64,000 nucleotides of DNA from NCBI RefSeq assembly GCF_001676725.1, contig NZ_CP016172.1, positions 124,001-188,000 of the forward strand, in the 5' to 3' direction. The notes under the pieces are model-generated. The model searched no databases, was not told where the DNA came from, and was given only the letters and a program-made list of their open reading frames with translations. Below are positions 17,404 to 28,962 of this stretch, one piece after another. The DNA comes from Bordetella flabilis. Its GTDB lineage: Bacteria > Pseudomonadota > Gammaproteobacteria > Burkholderiales > Burkholderiaceae_B. Each line of letters starts with the position of its first letter. The first letter of the stretch is position 1. A program made the translations under genes and the position numbers.

Positions 17404-18143
17404 GGCTTGGCCAGCTCGTCGGCGCGCGTCTGCGCGGCCTGGAAATTCAGCGCGCCTTCGTAGATGCTGCGGCCCAGGATGGCACCTTCGACGCCTTCTT
17501 CCTCGACCGCGCAAAGGGCTTCGATGTCTTCGATGCCCGCGATGCCGCCGGAAGCGAAGATGGGAATCCGCACATGCTGGGCCAGCCGCACGGTGGCCTC
17601 GACGTTGACGCCGGACAGCATGCCGTCGCGGCCGATGTCCGTGTAGATGATGGCTTCGCAGCCATAGTCCTCGAACTTGCTCGCCAGGTCCAGGACGTCG
17701 TGGCGGGTCAGCTTGCTCCAGCCGTCGGTGGCGATCTTGCCGTCGCGCGCATCCAGGCCGACGATGATGCTGCCCGGAAAGGCGCCGCAGGCGTCGTGCA
17801 GGAAGCCGGGGTTCTTGACCGCGGCGGTGCCGATGATGACGTAGGAGATGCCGTTGTCGAGGTAGCGCTCGATGGTGTCCAGGTCGCGGATGCCGCCGCC
17901 GATCTGGACCGGGATTTCGTCGCCGACCGCGTCGACGATGGCCCTGATGCTGGCTTCGTTGCGCGGCTTGCCGGCCACGGCGCCGTTGAGGTCGACCAGA
18001 TGCAGGCGCCGTGCGCCTTGTTCCAGCCAATGCGTGGCCATGGCGGCCGGGTCTTCGGAGAACACCGTTGCATCGTCCAGGTCACCCTGGCGCAGGCGCA
18101 CGCAACGCCCGTCTTTGAGGTCGATGGCGGGGATCAGCAGCAT
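17400..18143 (-). CDS. hisA: ProFAR isomerase HisA
   Basis: 247 residues, a TIM barrel. It begins [20 protein letters not shown] with the catalytic Asp, has the second acidic site in [12 protein letters not shown], and phosphate loops GGGIRD and ASGGIA. It carries out the Amadori-type isomerisation of ProFAR to PRFAR. It overlaps hisF by four bases and lies 82 bases behind hisH. Confidence 0.97.
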
Positions 18144-18225
18144 GATGAATGACGCGCTTTGGAAAAATCGGTTGTTGGAACGGATGCCGCAAACGAGCGT
18201 GGTGTCGAGCCTGCAGGCAGGAAAG

Positions 18226-18900
18226 TCACGGACGCCAGTCTACGAAATTCCGGTACAGCCGCAGGCCGTGATCGGCGCTCTTCTCCGGGTGGAATTGCAC
18301 CGCGAAAATGTTAGCCGTCGCCACCGCGCAGGTAAAGGAACCGCCGTAATCGCTTTCCCCAACGGTCAGGCCGGGATCGGCGGGCACGGCGTAATAACTG
18401 TGCACGAAATAGAAATGGGTGCCATCCGGAATGCCGGCCCAGATAGGATGAGAGCGCGTCTGGCGCACTTTGTTCCATCCCATGTGCGGAACCTTCAGGC
18501 GTTCGCCATCGGGCGGTGCCACGGCAGGGTCTTCATAGGCACCGATAGGTGCGGCGTACTGCGGGCCGCTGAAACGATGCACCACGCCGGGGAATATGCC
18601 CAGGCAGATGGTCGGTCCTTCCTCGCTGGTGTCGAACAGCATCTGTTCGCCCACGCAGACGCCCAGCAGCGGCTTGCTGCGCGCGGCGTGCAGCACGGCC
18701 TCGCGCAGGCCGGATTCATTCAGGGTGCGCATGCAGTCGGCCATGGCGCCCTGCCCCGGAAAGACGACGCGATCCGCGGCGTCGATATCGGCCACGGTAT
18801 TGCAGATGCGGATGTCGGCGTCCGGCGCGGCGGCGGCCAGGGCGCGCGCCACGGAGTGGAAGTTGCCCATGCCGTAGTCGACGATAGCGATCGAAGTCAC
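18226..18900 (-). CDS. hisH: Imidazole glycerol phosphate synthase glutaminase subunit HisH
   Basis: 224 residues, class-I glutamine amidotransferase. The nucleophile elbow is [12 protein letters not shown], and the catalytic His and Glu are in [12 protein letters not shown]. The N-terminus [19 protein letters not shown] is typical. It releases ammonia from glutamine for HisF. It lies between hisB and hisA; hisF is two genes further on in the same direction. Confidence 0.97.
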   Translation of the reverse strand: MTSIAIVDYGMGNFHSVARALAAAAPDADIRICNTVADIDAADRVVFPGQGAMADCMRTLNESGLREAVLHAARSKPLLGVCVGEQMLFDTSEEGPTICLGIFPGVVHRFSGPQYAAPIGAYEDPAVAPPDGERLKVPHMGWNKVRQTRSHPIWAGIPDGTHFYFVHSYYAVPADPGLTVGESDYGGSFTCAVATANIFAVQFHPEKSADHGLRLYRNFVDWRP

Positions 18901-18932
18901 GAGATTCTGCCTGCTGGTTCAGGGTCGGGCGG

Positions 18933-19520
18933 TCACAGGACGCCCTTGGTCGACGGGACAACCCCGGCGCTGCGCGGATCGCGTTCGATGGCCATGCGCA
19001 GCGCGCGGCCACAGGCCTTGAACACCGTTTCGCATTGATGATGGGCGTTCTTGCCGCGCAGGTTGTCGATGTGCAAGGTGATCAAGGCGTGGTTGACCAG
19101 GCCCTGGAAGAATTCGCGCGTCAGGTCGACGTCGAATTCACCGATGCGCGCGCGCGTGAACGGCACGTGGAATTCCAGGCCGGGGCGGCCGGAGAAATCC
19201 ACCACCACGCGCGACAGGGCCTCGTCCAGCGGAACGTAGGCATGGCCGTAGCGCAGGATTCCTTTCTTGTCCCCGATGGCTGCGGCGATGGCCTGGCCCA
19301 GCGTGATGCCGACGTCCTCGACCGTATGGTGTGCGTCGATATGCAGGTCCCCGTCGGCCTTGATGTCCAGGTCGATCAGCCCGTGGCGGGCGATCTGGTC
19401 CAGCATATGGTCGAGGAAGGGCACGCCCGTATCGATGGTCTGGCGGCCGGTTCCGTCCAGGTTCACCGCCACGCGGATGCGGGTTTCATTGGTGTTGCGG
19501 GTAATGTCTGCGGTACGCAT
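18933..19520 (-). CDS. hisB: Imidazoleglycerol-phosphate dehydratase HisB
   Basis: 195 residues, monofunctional. The metal-binding repeats are clear: [28 protein letters not shown] and, near the end, [16 protein letters not shown]. It removes water from imidazole glycerol phosphate with Mn. There is no histidinol-phosphatase domain, so that activity must come from a gene outside the his cluster. Confidence 0.97.
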   Translation of the reverse strand: MRTADITRNTNETRIRVAVNLDGTGRQTIDTGVPFLDHMLDQIARHGLIDLDIKADGDLHIDAHHTVEDVGITLGQAIAAAIGDKKGILRYGHAYVPLDEALSRVVVDFSGRPGLEFHVPFTRARIGEFDVDLTREFFQGLVNHALITLHIDNLRGKNAHHQCETVFKACGRALRMAIERDPRSAGVVPSTKGVL

Positions 19521-19583
19521 GGTGTACGGTTGTCGCGGCGGGCGGTCGGCCCGGGGCGGGCGGTGGGCTAGGGTGAAAAAGGC

Positions 19584-20738
19584 TCAGGAAAGGATATCGC
19601 GCAGGGCAGCCAGCAGCGCGGCGTGTTCGTCCGGGGTGCCCAGCGAGATGCGCAGGCAGCCTGCCAGCGCGGAATCGTCGTCCGGGAAGTCGCGAACCCG
19701 TATTTTGCGCGTTTTCAGGGCTTGATGCACGGCGTTGGCGCCCATCTTGCCGGAAAAGCGCACCAGAAGGAAGTTTGCCGAAGAGGGATACACCGTCACG
19801 CCGGGCAAGGCGGCCAGCGCGGCGGCCAGCACGGGACGGTCCGCCCGCAGTCGCGCGGCCTGCCCGTCCAGCACCGGCTTGTGGCGCAGTACCGCCAGCA
19901 GCACGGCCTGGGTCAGCACGTCGATGTTGTAGGGCGGGCGCACTTTGTCGAACTCGGCGATCCAGGCCGGCGCGCCGGCCAGGTAGCCGAAGCGCAGCCC
20001 GGCCAGCCCGATCTTGGACACCGTGCGCAGCACGACCGCGTTGTCCAGTTCCGCCGCGCGCGGCATCCACGTGCCGTCGCAGAACGGCTGGTAGGCCTCG
20101 TCGATGACCACCAGTCCCGGGGCGGCGGCGAGGATGGCCGAGATGGCCTCGTCCGTCCAGCGGCCGCCCGTCGGGTTGTTCGGCACGGCCAGGAAAATGA
20201 CCTTGGGGCGATGCGCCTGGATGGCCGCCAGCATGGCCGGAAGGTCGAGCTCGAAGTCCGGAGTCAGCGGCACGCCTACGAAGCGGGCATGGTTCAGGCG
20301 CGCCGCCATCGCGAAGATCACGAAGGACGGCACGGGAGACATGACGACGTCGCCGGGCTGGCAGCAGGCCTGCACGACCAGATGGATCAATTCGTCCGAG
20401 CCGTTCCCGAACAGCAGCGCCGCCGGCCCGGGCACGCCGAAGGCCGTCCGCACGGCTGCCTCCAGCGCATCGTTGCGCCCCGCGGGGTAACGGTTCAGCG
20501 GCGTGGCCCGCACCGCCGCGGCGATGTCATCGCGCACCTCGGCGGGCAGGTCGTAGGGATTCTCCATCGCGTCCAGCTTGACGGCGCCGGGCGCGTGGCC
20601 GACGGCGTAGGCGGACAGGCCGCGAACGTCGGGCCGCACGGTGGCCGCCACGCGCAAGGCCACGGCCTCGGCCTCGCCAGAGGACGGTTGCATGGCCGCG
20701 GCTGGCGCGGGCGCCGGCCGCTGCGGCGCGGCTTTCAT
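19584..20738 (-). CDS. hisC: Histidinol-phosphate aminotransferase HisC
   Basis: 384 residues, PLP fold type I. Visible features are [12 protein letters not shown] near the start, [37 protein letters not shown] and the PLP lysine in [16 protein letters not shown]. It transaminates imidazole acetol phosphate with glutamate. The ATG overlaps the hisD stop (ATGA). The first 30 or so residues are Ala/Pro-rich and probably disordered, so an internal start is possible. Confidence 0.96.
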   Translation of the reverse strand: MKAAPQRPAPAPAAAMQPSSGEAEAVALRVAATVRPDVRGLSAYAVGHAPGAVKLDAMENPYDLPAEVRDDIAAAVRATPLNRYPAGRNDALEAAVRTAFGVPGPAALLFGNGSDELIHLVVQACCQPGDVVMSPVPSFVIFAMAARLNHARFVGVPLTPDFELDLPAMLAAIQAHRPKVIFLAVPNNPTGGRWTDEAISAILAAAPGLVVIDEAYQPFCDGTWMPRAAELDNAVVLRTVSKIGLAGLRFGYLAGAPAWIAEFDKVRPPYNIDVLTQAVLLAVLRHKPVLDGQAARLRADRPVLAAALAALPGVTVYPSSANFLLVRFSGKMGANAVHQALKTRKIRVRDFPDDDSALAGCLRISLGTPDEHAALLAALRDILS

Positions 20739-22039
20739 GCCTTGTCGAGCCGGTATTCGGCGCTGCCGGCATGCGCCTGCAGGCCCTCGCCGTAGGCGAG
20801 TTCGGCGGCGATGCGGCCCAGGGTCTGCGCACCTTGCCGCGACACCTGGATCAGGCTGGAACGCTTCTGGAAATCGTAAACGCCCAGGGGCGAGGAGAAG
20901 CGCGCCGTGCGAGATGTGGGCAGCACGTGGTTGGGGCCGGCGCAGTAGTCGCCCAGCGATTCGGAAGCATAGCGCCCCATGAAAATCGCGCCGGCGTGGC
21001 GGATGCGCTCCGCCCAGCGTTCCGGATCCTCGGTGGAGAGCTCCAGGTGTTCCGGTGCGATGTGGTTGGCGATGTCGCAGGCTTCGTCGAGGTCGCGCAC
21101 CTGGATCAGGGCGCCGCGCTTGCCCAGGCTCTCGCGCAGGATGTCGGCGCGCGGCATGCCGGGCAACTGGCGATCGATGGAGGCGGCCACCTCGTCGAGG
21201 TAGGCGGCGTCCGGGCACAGCAGGATGGCCTGGGCCAGTTCATCGTGCTCGGCCTGGGAGAACAGGTCCATGGCGATCCAGTCCGCCGGGGTGCGTCCGT
21301 CGCAGATGATCAGGATCTCGCTGGGGCCGGCGATCATGTCGATGCCCACCGTCCCGAAAACGCGGCGCTTTGCCGCGGCCACATAGGCATTGCCCGGGCC
21401 GACGATCTTGTCGACGGCGGGGATCGTCGCGGTGCCGTAGGCCAGCGCCCCGACCGCCTGGGCGCCGCCGATGGCGTAGGCGCGGTCCACGCCGGCAATG
21501 GCGGCGGCCGCCAGCACCATCGGGTTGCGCACGCCGCCCGGCGTGGGCGTGACCATGATGAGTTCCGCGACGCCGGCCACCTTGGCGGGAATGGCGTTCA
21601 TCAGCACGGAAGACGGATAGGCGGCCTTGCCGCCGGGAACGTACAGGCCCACCCGGTCCAGCGGCGTGATCTTCTGTCCCAGCACGGTGCCGTCGGCTTC
21701 GGTGTACGTCCAGGTTTCGCCGCGCTGGCGCTGGTGGTATGCGCGCACGCGTTCCGCGGCAGCCTCCAGGGCCGCGCGCTGGGCGGCGGGCAGCGAGCCG
21801 AGGGCTGCCTGCCAGCTCTCGCGGGGGATTTCCAGGGCCTGGACCGAGTCCGCCTCGACGCGATCGAAGCGCTGCGTGTATTCGAGCAGCGCCGCGTCGC
21901 CGCGCTCGCGCACGGCCGCCAGGATGTCGGCCGCCGCGCGGTCGATGGATTCGTCTTGCGAAGCCTCGAAGGCCAGCAGGGCGGTCAGGGCGGCGGCGAA
22001 GCCGGGGTCGCGGGAGTCGAGGCGGTTGATGGTGGCCAT
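20735..22039 (-). CDS. hisD: Histidinol dehydrogenase HisD
   Basis: 434 residues, full length. Motifs include [36 protein letters not shown], the Zn-site region [12 protein letters not shown] with [14 protein letters not shown], and the C-terminal [20 protein letters not shown]. It performs the two-step NAD-dependent oxidation of histidinol to histidine. It starts 4 bases downstream of the hisG stop and overlaps hisC by 4 bases. Confidence 0.97.
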   Translation of the reverse strand: MATINRLDSRDPGFAAALTALLAFEASQDESIDRAAADILAAVRERGDAALLEYTQRFDRVEADSVQALEIPRESWQAALGSLPAAQRAALEAAAERVRAYHQRQRGETWTYTEADGTVLGQKITPLDRVGLYVPGGKAAYPSSVLMNAIPAKVAGVAELIMVTPTPGGVRNPMVLAAAAIAGVDRAYAIGGAQAVGALAYGTATIPAVDKIVGPGNAYVAAAKRRVFGTVGIDMIAGPSEILIICDGRTPADWIAMDLFSQAEHDELAQAILLCPDAAYLDEVAASIDRQLPGMPRADILRESLGKRGALIQVRDLDEACDIANHIAPEHLELSTEDPERWAERIRHAGAIFMGRYASESLGDYCAGPNHVLPTSRTARFSSPLGVYDFQKRSSLIQVSRQGAQTLGRIAAELAYGEGLQAHAGSAEYRLDKA

Positions 22040-22043
22040 GGGC

Positions 22044-22771
22044 TTACCCCTGCGGGATACAAAGGGCGGCGCTGGCCTTCTGGAACGCGTCCAGCAGCGG
22101 CTGCAGCCGGGCACCGCGGGTTTTGAGCGCGGCCTGGTTGACCACCAGGCGCGACGAAATCGGCATGATGTCCTCCACCGCCACCAGGTTGTTGGCGCGC
22201 AGCGTGCCGCCCGAGGACACCAGGTCCACGATGGCGTCGGCCAGTCCCACCAGCGGCGCCAGCTCCATCGAGCCGTACAGCTTGATCAGGTCCACATATA
22301 CGCCCTTGGCGGCGAAGTGCTCGCGCGCCGCCTGGACGTATTTGGTCGCCACGCGCAGGCGCGCGCCCTGGTGTACCGCCTTGACGTAGTCGAAGCCGGC
22401 CGGAACCGCGACGCACAGCCGGCACTTGGCGATGTTCAGGTCGATGGGCTGGTACAGCCCGCCGGGGTGCTCGGCGGCGTGCTCGATCAGGACGTCCTTG
22501 CCCGCGATGCCCAGATCGGCCGCGCCGTACTGCACATACGTCGGGACATCGGAGGCGCGCACGATGATCAGGCGCAGCGCGGGATCGCTGGTGGGAATGA
22601 TGAGCTTGCGCGAGTGTTCCGGATTTTCCGCGACCTCGACGCCGGCCGCCGCCAGCAAGGGTAGCGTTTCCTCGAAGATGCGCCCCTTGGAGAGCGCCAG
22701 GGTCAGCACGGTGGGGTCCGGGGCCCGGCCCGCCAGTTGGCCCACCGTTGCCGGAATGTTCGACGTATTCA

Positions 22772-22772
<1 letters not shown>
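22044..22772 (-). CDS. hisG: ATP phosphoribosyltransferase catalytic subunit HisG (short form)
   Basis: 242 residues, so the short form without the C-terminal ACT-like regulatory domain. Motifs [30 protein letters not shown] and the PRPP loop [16 protein letters not shown] are present. It joins ATP and PRPP, the committed step of histidine synthesis. Family knowledge: short HisG needs the paralogous regulator HisZ, which is not in this window. The start overlaps the murA stop by one base (TAATG). Confidence 0.96.
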
Positions 22773-24276
<1,504 letters not shown>

Positions 24277-24281
24277 GGTCG

Positions 24282-25094
24282 TCAGTTCCTCAGTTTGTAG
24301 CCGCTGGCCAGCAGCCGGATGGCGTATGCCGACAGGGCCAGGAACACGCAGGTGACTACCGCGAGGCTGCGCCACGGCGACACGTCCGAGACCGAGAAGA
24401 AGCCGTAGCGGAAGCCATCGATGGTGTAGAAGATGGGGTTCCAGTGCGACACGCCCTGCCAGAAAGACGGCAAGGTGTGGATCGAATAGAACACGCCGGA
24501 CAGGAAGGTGGCCGGCATGATCAGGAAGTTCTGGAAAGCCGCCAACTGGTCGAATTTTTCCGAGAACAGGCCCGCGACCACGCCCAGGCTGCCCATGATG
24601 CCGCAGGCCAGCACCGCGAATGCCAGTATCCACAGCGGGTGCGCGGGGGTCAGCGGAATGAAGAAAAGCGCGACGATCCACACGCACAGTCCCACCGCCA
24701 CGCCGCGCACGACGGCCGCGATGACATAGGCGAGATAGATGTCCCGGTGCGACAGCGGCGGCAACAGGATGAATACCAGGTTGCCCGTAATGCGGCTCTG
24801 GATCAGCGATGACGATGGGTTGGCGAAAGCGTTCTGCAGCATGCTCATCATCATCAGCCCCGGGATCAGGAACGATGTGTAGGGCACGGAGCCGTAGACA
24901 TGCACGCGGTCCTGCAGGACCTGGGCGAAGACCAGCAGATAGAGCAAGGCCGTGATCACCGGCGCAGCGATGGTCTGGAAACTGACCTTCCAGAACCGCA
25001 GCAGCTCCTTGCGCAGCAGGGTGGGAAAGCCGGAGCCGGCCTGCTGGCCGGCGTCGAGCAAGGTCTGGGCGGCGGGTCCGAGCGGCGGCGTCAT
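24282..25094 (-). CDS. ABC-2 type transporter permease
   Basis: 270 residues with six predicted membrane helices (for example ITALLYLLVFAQVLQD, VIAAVVRGVAVGLCVWIVAL, ILAFAVLACGIMGSLGVVAG). The ABC-2 signature region FQNFLIMPATFLSGVFYSIH precedes the last helix. It overlaps the ATPase gene by 4 bases (ATGA), so the two form one exporter. The substrate is unknown; resemblance to YadH-type permeases suggests export of a lipid, glycan or drug. It occupies the place where mlaB is found in the E. coli cluster. Confidence 0.9.
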   Translation of the reverse strand: MTPPLGPAAQTLLDAGQQAGSGFPTLLRKELLRFWKVSFQTIAAPVITALLYLLVFAQVLQDRVHVYGSVPYTSFLIPGLMMMSMLQNAFANPSSSLIQSRITGNLVFILLPPLSHRDIYLAYVIAAVVRGVAVGLCVWIVALFFIPLTPAHPLWILAFAVLACGIMGSLGVVAGLFSEKFDQLAAFQNFLIMPATFLSGVFYSIHTLPSFWQGVSHWNPIFYTIDGFRYGFFSVSDVSPWRSLAVVTCVFLALSAYAIRLLASGYKLRN

Positions 25095-25888
25095 GACACC
25101 ACCTCGGTCAGCTGCGTGTCGTCTTCGCGGTGCATGATGCGCACGAACGCGTCCTCCAGATCCACACCCCCGACATCGGCCAGCAAGGCCTGTGTGGTGT
25201 CCAGCGCGACGATGCGGCCCGCCTTCAGCATGGCGATGCGTCCGCAGAGCGCCTCGGCCTCTTCCAGGTAATGGGTGGTCAGCATGATCGTGTGGCCCGC
25301 CTTGTTCAGGCGTGAAATGAATTCCCACAGGGTGCGGCGCAGGTCCACGTCCACGCCGGCGGTAGGCTCGTCCAGGACGATGACAGGCGGACGGTGCACA
25401 AGCGCCTGCGCCACCAGCACGCGGCGCTTCATGCCGCCCGACAGGGCGCGCATGTTGGCGTCGGCCTTGTCGGACAGGCCCAGATTGAGGAGGATTTCGT
25501 CGATCCAGTCGTCGTTCTTGCGCAGGCCGAAGTAGCCGGACTGGATGCGCAGGGTTTCGCGCACGGTGAAAAAGGGGTCGTAGACCAGTTCCTGCGGCAC
25601 CACGCCCAGGGCGCGCCGCGCCTGCCGGTAGTCGCGCTGCACGTCGTACCCGCAGACGCTGGCCGAGCCGCTGGTCGGGCGCGCCAGTCCGGCGAGCAGG
25701 GAGATCAGCGTGGTTTTGCCGGCGCCGTTCGGCCCCAGCAGGCCGAAGAATTCGCCGGGCTCGATTTCGAGGCTGACATTCCGGACGGCCTGAAAGCCCG
25801 GCGCGGCGGTCTTGCCCAGCCACTTTTTCCAGGTAGGCAAGCGGGGGGCGTAGGTTTTCGAGACGTTGTCGAGACGGACGGCGGACAT
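25091..25888 (-). CDS. ABC transporter ATP-binding protein (ABC-2 exporter)
   Basis: 265 residues. Walker A is GPNGAGKTT, the signature motif ALSGGMKRRV, Walker B VIVLDEPTAGVD and the H-loop LTTHYLEE. The start MSAVRLDNVSKTYAP was chosen on conserved N-terminal alignment; upstream codons enter non-coding DNA. It energises the permease encoded next (YadG-type pair). A TATAAT box 37 bases before the start may give it its own transcript. Confidence 0.93.
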   Translation of the reverse strand: MSAVRLDNVSKTYAPRLPTWKKWLGKTAAPGFQAVRNVSLEIEPGEFFGLLGPNGAGKTTLISLLAGLARPTSGSASVCGYDVQRDYRQARRALGVVPQELVYDPFFTVRETLRIQSGYFGLRKNDDWIDEILLNLGLSDKADANMRALSGGMKRRVLVAQALVHRPPVIVLDEPTAGVDVDLRRTLWEFISRLNKAGHTIMLTTHYLEEAEALCGRIAMLKAGRIVALDTTQALLADVGGVDLEDAFVRIMHREDDTQLTEVVS

Positions 25889-25924
25889 GATGCGCGGGCA
25901 CAGCCCGGAAAGAGCCAATCCGCA

Positions 25925-25973
25925 ATTATAGAGTGCCCCCGGGTTTCCCCCGAGAGATGGCCCCGGGCGGCAC
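25925..25973 (-). promoter_or_regulatory. Hairpin and -10 box between mlaC and the ABC exporter
   Basis: The 114-base gap holds an imperfect GC-rich dyad (GTGCCCCCGGG 25933-25943 against CCCGGGCGGCAC 25962-25973). On the minus strand it is directly followed by a perfect TATAAT (25925-25930). The -35 region is poor (TCGGGG). The hairpin could end the mla transcript and the -10 box start a new one. No mlaB-like frame fits in this gap. Confidence 0.4.
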
Positions 25974-26002
25974 AGGGTTGTCCGGGCCGGGGCGCTGCCG
26001 TC

Positions 26003-26629
26003 CTAGCGCGCGTTGCGCTGGTTCAAGGCCTGGATCAGGCCGTCGATACCGTTCTGGTTGATTTGCTGGGCGAACTGGTTGCGGTAGTTCTCGATCAGCC
26101 AGATGCCTTCGACATTGAGGTCGTAGATCTTCCAGCCGCCCGGGGTTTTTTCCAGGCGATAGTCGACGCCGACGGACTGGCCGTTGGGCTGGCTGATGGT
26201 GCTGCGTACGACGGCATCGTTGCCGTCGACATTGGACGACGTCACCTTGATGCTGGTGCTGTTGTCCACGCGGGTGAGCGCGCCGCTGTAGGTGCGCACC
26301 AGCGTGCCGCGGAAGGCCTCGGCCAGCGCCTTGCGCTGTTCCGGAGAGGCCTGGCGCCAATAGCGTCCGGCCGCCAGGCGCGTGGTCTTCTCGAAGTCGA
26401 CGTACGGCAGGATGTACTGGTTGACCACCTCGTTCACGCGGTTCAGGTCGCCCGACTTGACGCCGCCGTCGCTCTTGAGGACCTGCAGGGTCTGGTTGGC
26501 GGCGTCCTGGACGATCTTGTCCGGCGCGGCCTGCGGATCGCCGGCGGCGTGCGCGGTGTAGGCCAGCGCCAGGCCGAGCAGGCCGGTGACGAACAGGCGT
26601 TGCAACATCGTAAGGGGGGTAAAGCGCAT
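26003..26629 (-). CDS. mlaC: Phospholipid-binding protein MlaC
   Basis: 208 residues. A signal peptide (LFVTGLLGLALAYTAHAAGD, cleavage near residue 29) precedes the Ttg2D/MlaC domain with VVNQYILPYVDFEKTTRLAA, YRLEKTPGGWKIYDLNVEGI and a C-terminal NQNGIDGLIQALNQR. It shuttles phospholipids through the periplasm between MlaA at the outer membrane and the MlaFED complex. It lies 67 bases behind mlaA. Confidence 0.95.
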   Translation of the reverse strand: MRFTPLTMLQRLFVTGLLGLALAYTAHAAGDPQAAPDKIVQDAANQTLQVLKSDGGVKSGDLNRVNEVVNQYILPYVDFEKTTRLAAGRYWRQASPEQRKALAEAFRGTLVRTYSGALTRVDNSTSIKVTSSNVDGNDAVVRSTISQPNGQSVGVDYRLEKTPGGWKIYDLNVEGIWLIENYRNQFAQQINQNGIDGLIQALNQRNAR

Positions 26630-26696
26630 GAATACTCCTTGCTGATTCCAGAGACAGGCCCCGAAGGCGCCCGCGGCGCCCCGAGGCGGTGCGGCC

Positions 26697-27542
26697 CTAT
26701 TGGCGGACGGGCGCCGCGGCCGGCGGTACGGAACTGGCGCCGGGCGCGGGCGTGACGACGCTGCCCGCATTGCTCGTGCCCGTGCCGGTGCTGCCGCCAT
26801 CGTCGTCGTCGCCGTCGTCGTAGACGGGCAGATGGTCGGCATCGCCGGCGTGTTTGCCCAGCACCATGGCGTCGCGCCGTTGCAGATAGGCGTCGCGCAC
26901 GAAGCTGTAGGGGTCCAGCGCTACACGGTCCACCGTGTCGCTGGCATCCAGCAGGCTGGCGCGGCGGTCGATGATCTCAAGGCCATACAGCGAATTGCGC
27001 AGCGGCACGTTGTCGATGGCCCCTACGCTGGTCCACTGGTTGCCCGTGAAGTCGCCCACCAGGCCGACGCCATCGCGCACCGTGCTCGAACCCCACAACG
27101 GCAACACCAGATACGGGCCCTGCCCGAAGCCCCACACGCCCAGCGTGGTGCCGAAGTCGTTGGGAATGCGCTTGGCGCCATTGGCGGTGGCCACGTCGAA
27201 GCAGCCGCCCACGCCCAGGGTGGTATTGAACAGGAAGCGTCCCAGGGTGTTCACGAAATCGTGGCCGCGGCCCTGCAGCATGCTGTTGGCGGCTCCCCAG
27301 ATGTCGCCCACATTGTTGAAGATGTTGTGGATGCAGCTCTGTACCGGTTGCGGCGTGACGGTCGTATAGCCGACGGCGATGGGACGCAGGACCGCGCGGT
27401 CGACCTTGTCGTTGAAGGTGTAGACGCCCCGATTGAATCCTTCCCACGGATCGCGCGGGTCGGGGTTTTGAACCGCGCAGCCAGCCAGGCCTATGCCTGC
27501 CGCCGCCAGGGTCAACATGCGGGTAAGAGTGTTCTTGTTCAT
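26697..27542 (-). CDS. mlaA: Outer-membrane lipoprotein MlaA (VacJ)
   Basis: 281 residues. The lipobox is LAGCAVQ (Cys about residue 22) followed by the VacJ domain: DPWEGFNRGVYTFNDKVDRA, NNVGDIWGAANSMLQG, FLFNTTLGVGGCFDVA, GQGPYLVLPLWGSS. The C-terminal 55 residues are acidic, then Gly/Ser/Pro-rich, beyond the usual domain end. It removes surface-exposed phospholipid from the outer leaflet and passes it to MlaC. In E. coli this gene lies elsewhere; here it is inside the mla cluster, as in other betaproteobacteria. Confidence 0.95.
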   Translation of the reverse strand: MNKNTLTRMLTLAAAGIGLAGCAVQNPDPRDPWEGFNRGVYTFNDKVDRAVLRPIAVGYTTVTPQPVQSCIHNIFNNVGDIWGAANSMLQGRGHDFVNTLGRFLFNTTLGVGGCFDVATANGAKRIPNDFGTTLGVWGFGQGPYLVLPLWGSSTVRDGVGLVGDFTGNQWTSVGAIDNVPLRNSLYGLEIIDRRASLLDASDTVDRVALDPYSFVRDAYLQRRDAMVLGKHAGDADHLPVYDDGDDDDGGSTGTGTSNAGSVVTPAPGASSVPPAAAPVRQ

Positions 27543-27657
27543 CTAGTCGTCTTTCTGGTAACAGCCTGTCGGCCGAACACGCCCGTAGCCAAGGCGCTTG
27601 CCCGCTTCCCCAACGGTGGGCGCCGTACGATCGCGTCGGTGTTGAAAATAATTGCCT

Positions 27658-28158
27658 TCAGCGCGGTTGCGGCGCCGGCGCGTTTGCGGCGGGTGCCGAT
27701 CCCTGCTTTTCCGCGGTGCCGTAAAGGAACTGGCTGATGAGGTTTTCCAGAACGACGGCGCTTTGTGTATACCGGATTTTGTCCCCGTCCGCAAAGTTCG
27801 CGTCATCGCCGCCCGCGGTCAGCCCGACGTACTGTTCGCCAAGGAGGCCGGAGGTCTGGATGGCGACGGAGGAATCCTTGGGAAACTGGAACTCGTCGTC
27901 CAGACTCAGCGTGACCACGGCCTGGAAGCTTTTGTCGTCGAAGCGGATGCGGCTGACGCGGCCGACCACAACGCCGGCGCTCTTGACCGCCGCGCGTTCC
28001 TTGAGCCCGCCGATATTGTCGAATTGCGCCGTCAGCTCATACGTCTTCGAGAACGAGAAAGCGCTCAGGTTACCGGCGCGCAGGGCCAGGAATACCAGGG
28101 CAGCGGCGCCCAGCAGCACGAACAGCCCCACCCAGAAATCGGTTTTTTGCCGTGACAT
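27658..28158 (-). CDS. mlaD: MCE-domain protein MlaD
   Basis: 166 residues. An N-terminal signal anchor (DFWVGLFVLLGAAALVFLAL) precedes one MCE domain with LTAQFDNIGGLKERAAVKSA and GVVVGRVSRIRFDDKSFQAV, and then GLLGEQYVGLTAGG. Six copies form the periplasmic ring on top of MlaE. It lies 12 bases behind mlaE and 115 bases before mlaA. Confidence 0.96.
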   Translation of the reverse strand: MSRQKTDFWVGLFVLLGAAALVFLALRAGNLSAFSFSKTYELTAQFDNIGGLKERAAVKSAGVVVGRVSRIRFDDKSFQAVVTLSLDDEFQFPKDSSVAIQTSGLLGEQYVGLTAGGDDANFADGDKIRYTQSAVVLENLISQFLYGTAEKQGSAPAANAPAPQPR

Positions 28159-28170
28159 GAAAAGTCCGTA

Positions 28171-28962
28171 TCAGTTGCCAAACATCAGTGCGGTGAGCAG
28201 GAAATCGAGCGCCAGCACCGCGAGAGAGCCGACCACGACGGTGCGGGTGGTGGCCCGGGCCACGCCCTCCGGCGTCGGCCGCGCCTGCCAGCCTTCGTAA
28301 AGCGCGACCAGGGTGACCCCGATGCCGAACACGATGCTCTTGAGGACGCCATTGGCCACATCGTTCCAGACATCCACGCCGCCCTGCATCTGCGACCAGA
28401 AAGCCCCGGCGTCGACGCCGATCATTACCACGCCGACCACCCATCCACCCATGATGCCGACCATGGAGAACACGGCCGCCAGCACCGGCATGGCGATGAT
28501 GCCGCCCCACAGCCGCGGCACGAGCACGCGGCGCATCGGGTCGACCGCCATGACTTCCATGGCGGACAACTGTTCGCCTGCCTTCATCAGCCCGATTTCC
28601 GCCGTGAGCGAGGTGCCGGCACGCCCGGCGAACAGCAATGCCGTCACCACCGGTCCCAGCTCGCGCACCAGCGACAGTGCCACCAGCAGGCCCAGGGATT
28701 CTTCGGAACCGTAGCGCCTCAAGGTGTAATAACCCTGCAATCCCAGAACGAAGCCCACGAACATGCCGGACACGGCAATGATTACGAGGGAATAGTTGCC
28801 GATGAAGTGCACTTGCTGCGACACCAAGCGCGGGCGGCGCAGCGCGATACCGCTCTTGGCCAGCAGCGCGCCGAAAAAGCGGGTGAAGTAGCCGATCCCA
28901 CCGATGGTGTCGATGACCCAGCCGCCGAGGCGGCCGATCGGGCGGGTGCCCGTAGCACTCAT
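28171..28962 (-). CDS. mlaE: Mla system ABC transporter permease MlaE
   Basis: 263 residues, MlaE/YrbE fold with about five hydrophobic segments. Conserved parts are FIGNYSLVIIAVSGMFVGFV, ESLGLLVALSLVRELGPVVT and LLFAGRAGTSLTAEIGLMKA, the coupling-helix region. The ATG overlaps the mlaF stop (ATGA). It is the membrane core of the MlaFED phospholipid transporter. Confidence 0.96.
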   Translation of the reverse strand: MSATGTRPIGRLGGWVIDTIGGIGYFTRFFGALLAKSGIALRRPRLVSQQVHFIGNYSLVIIAVSGMFVGFVLGLQGYYTLRRYGSEESLGLLVALSLVRELGPVVTALLFAGRAGTSLTAEIGLMKAGEQLSAMEVMAVDPMRRVLVPRLWGGIIAMPVLAAVFSMVGIMGGWVVGVVMIGVDAGAFWSQMQGGVDVWNDVANGVLKSIVFGIGVTLVALYEGWQARPTPEGVARATTRTVVVGSLAVLALDFLLTALMFGN

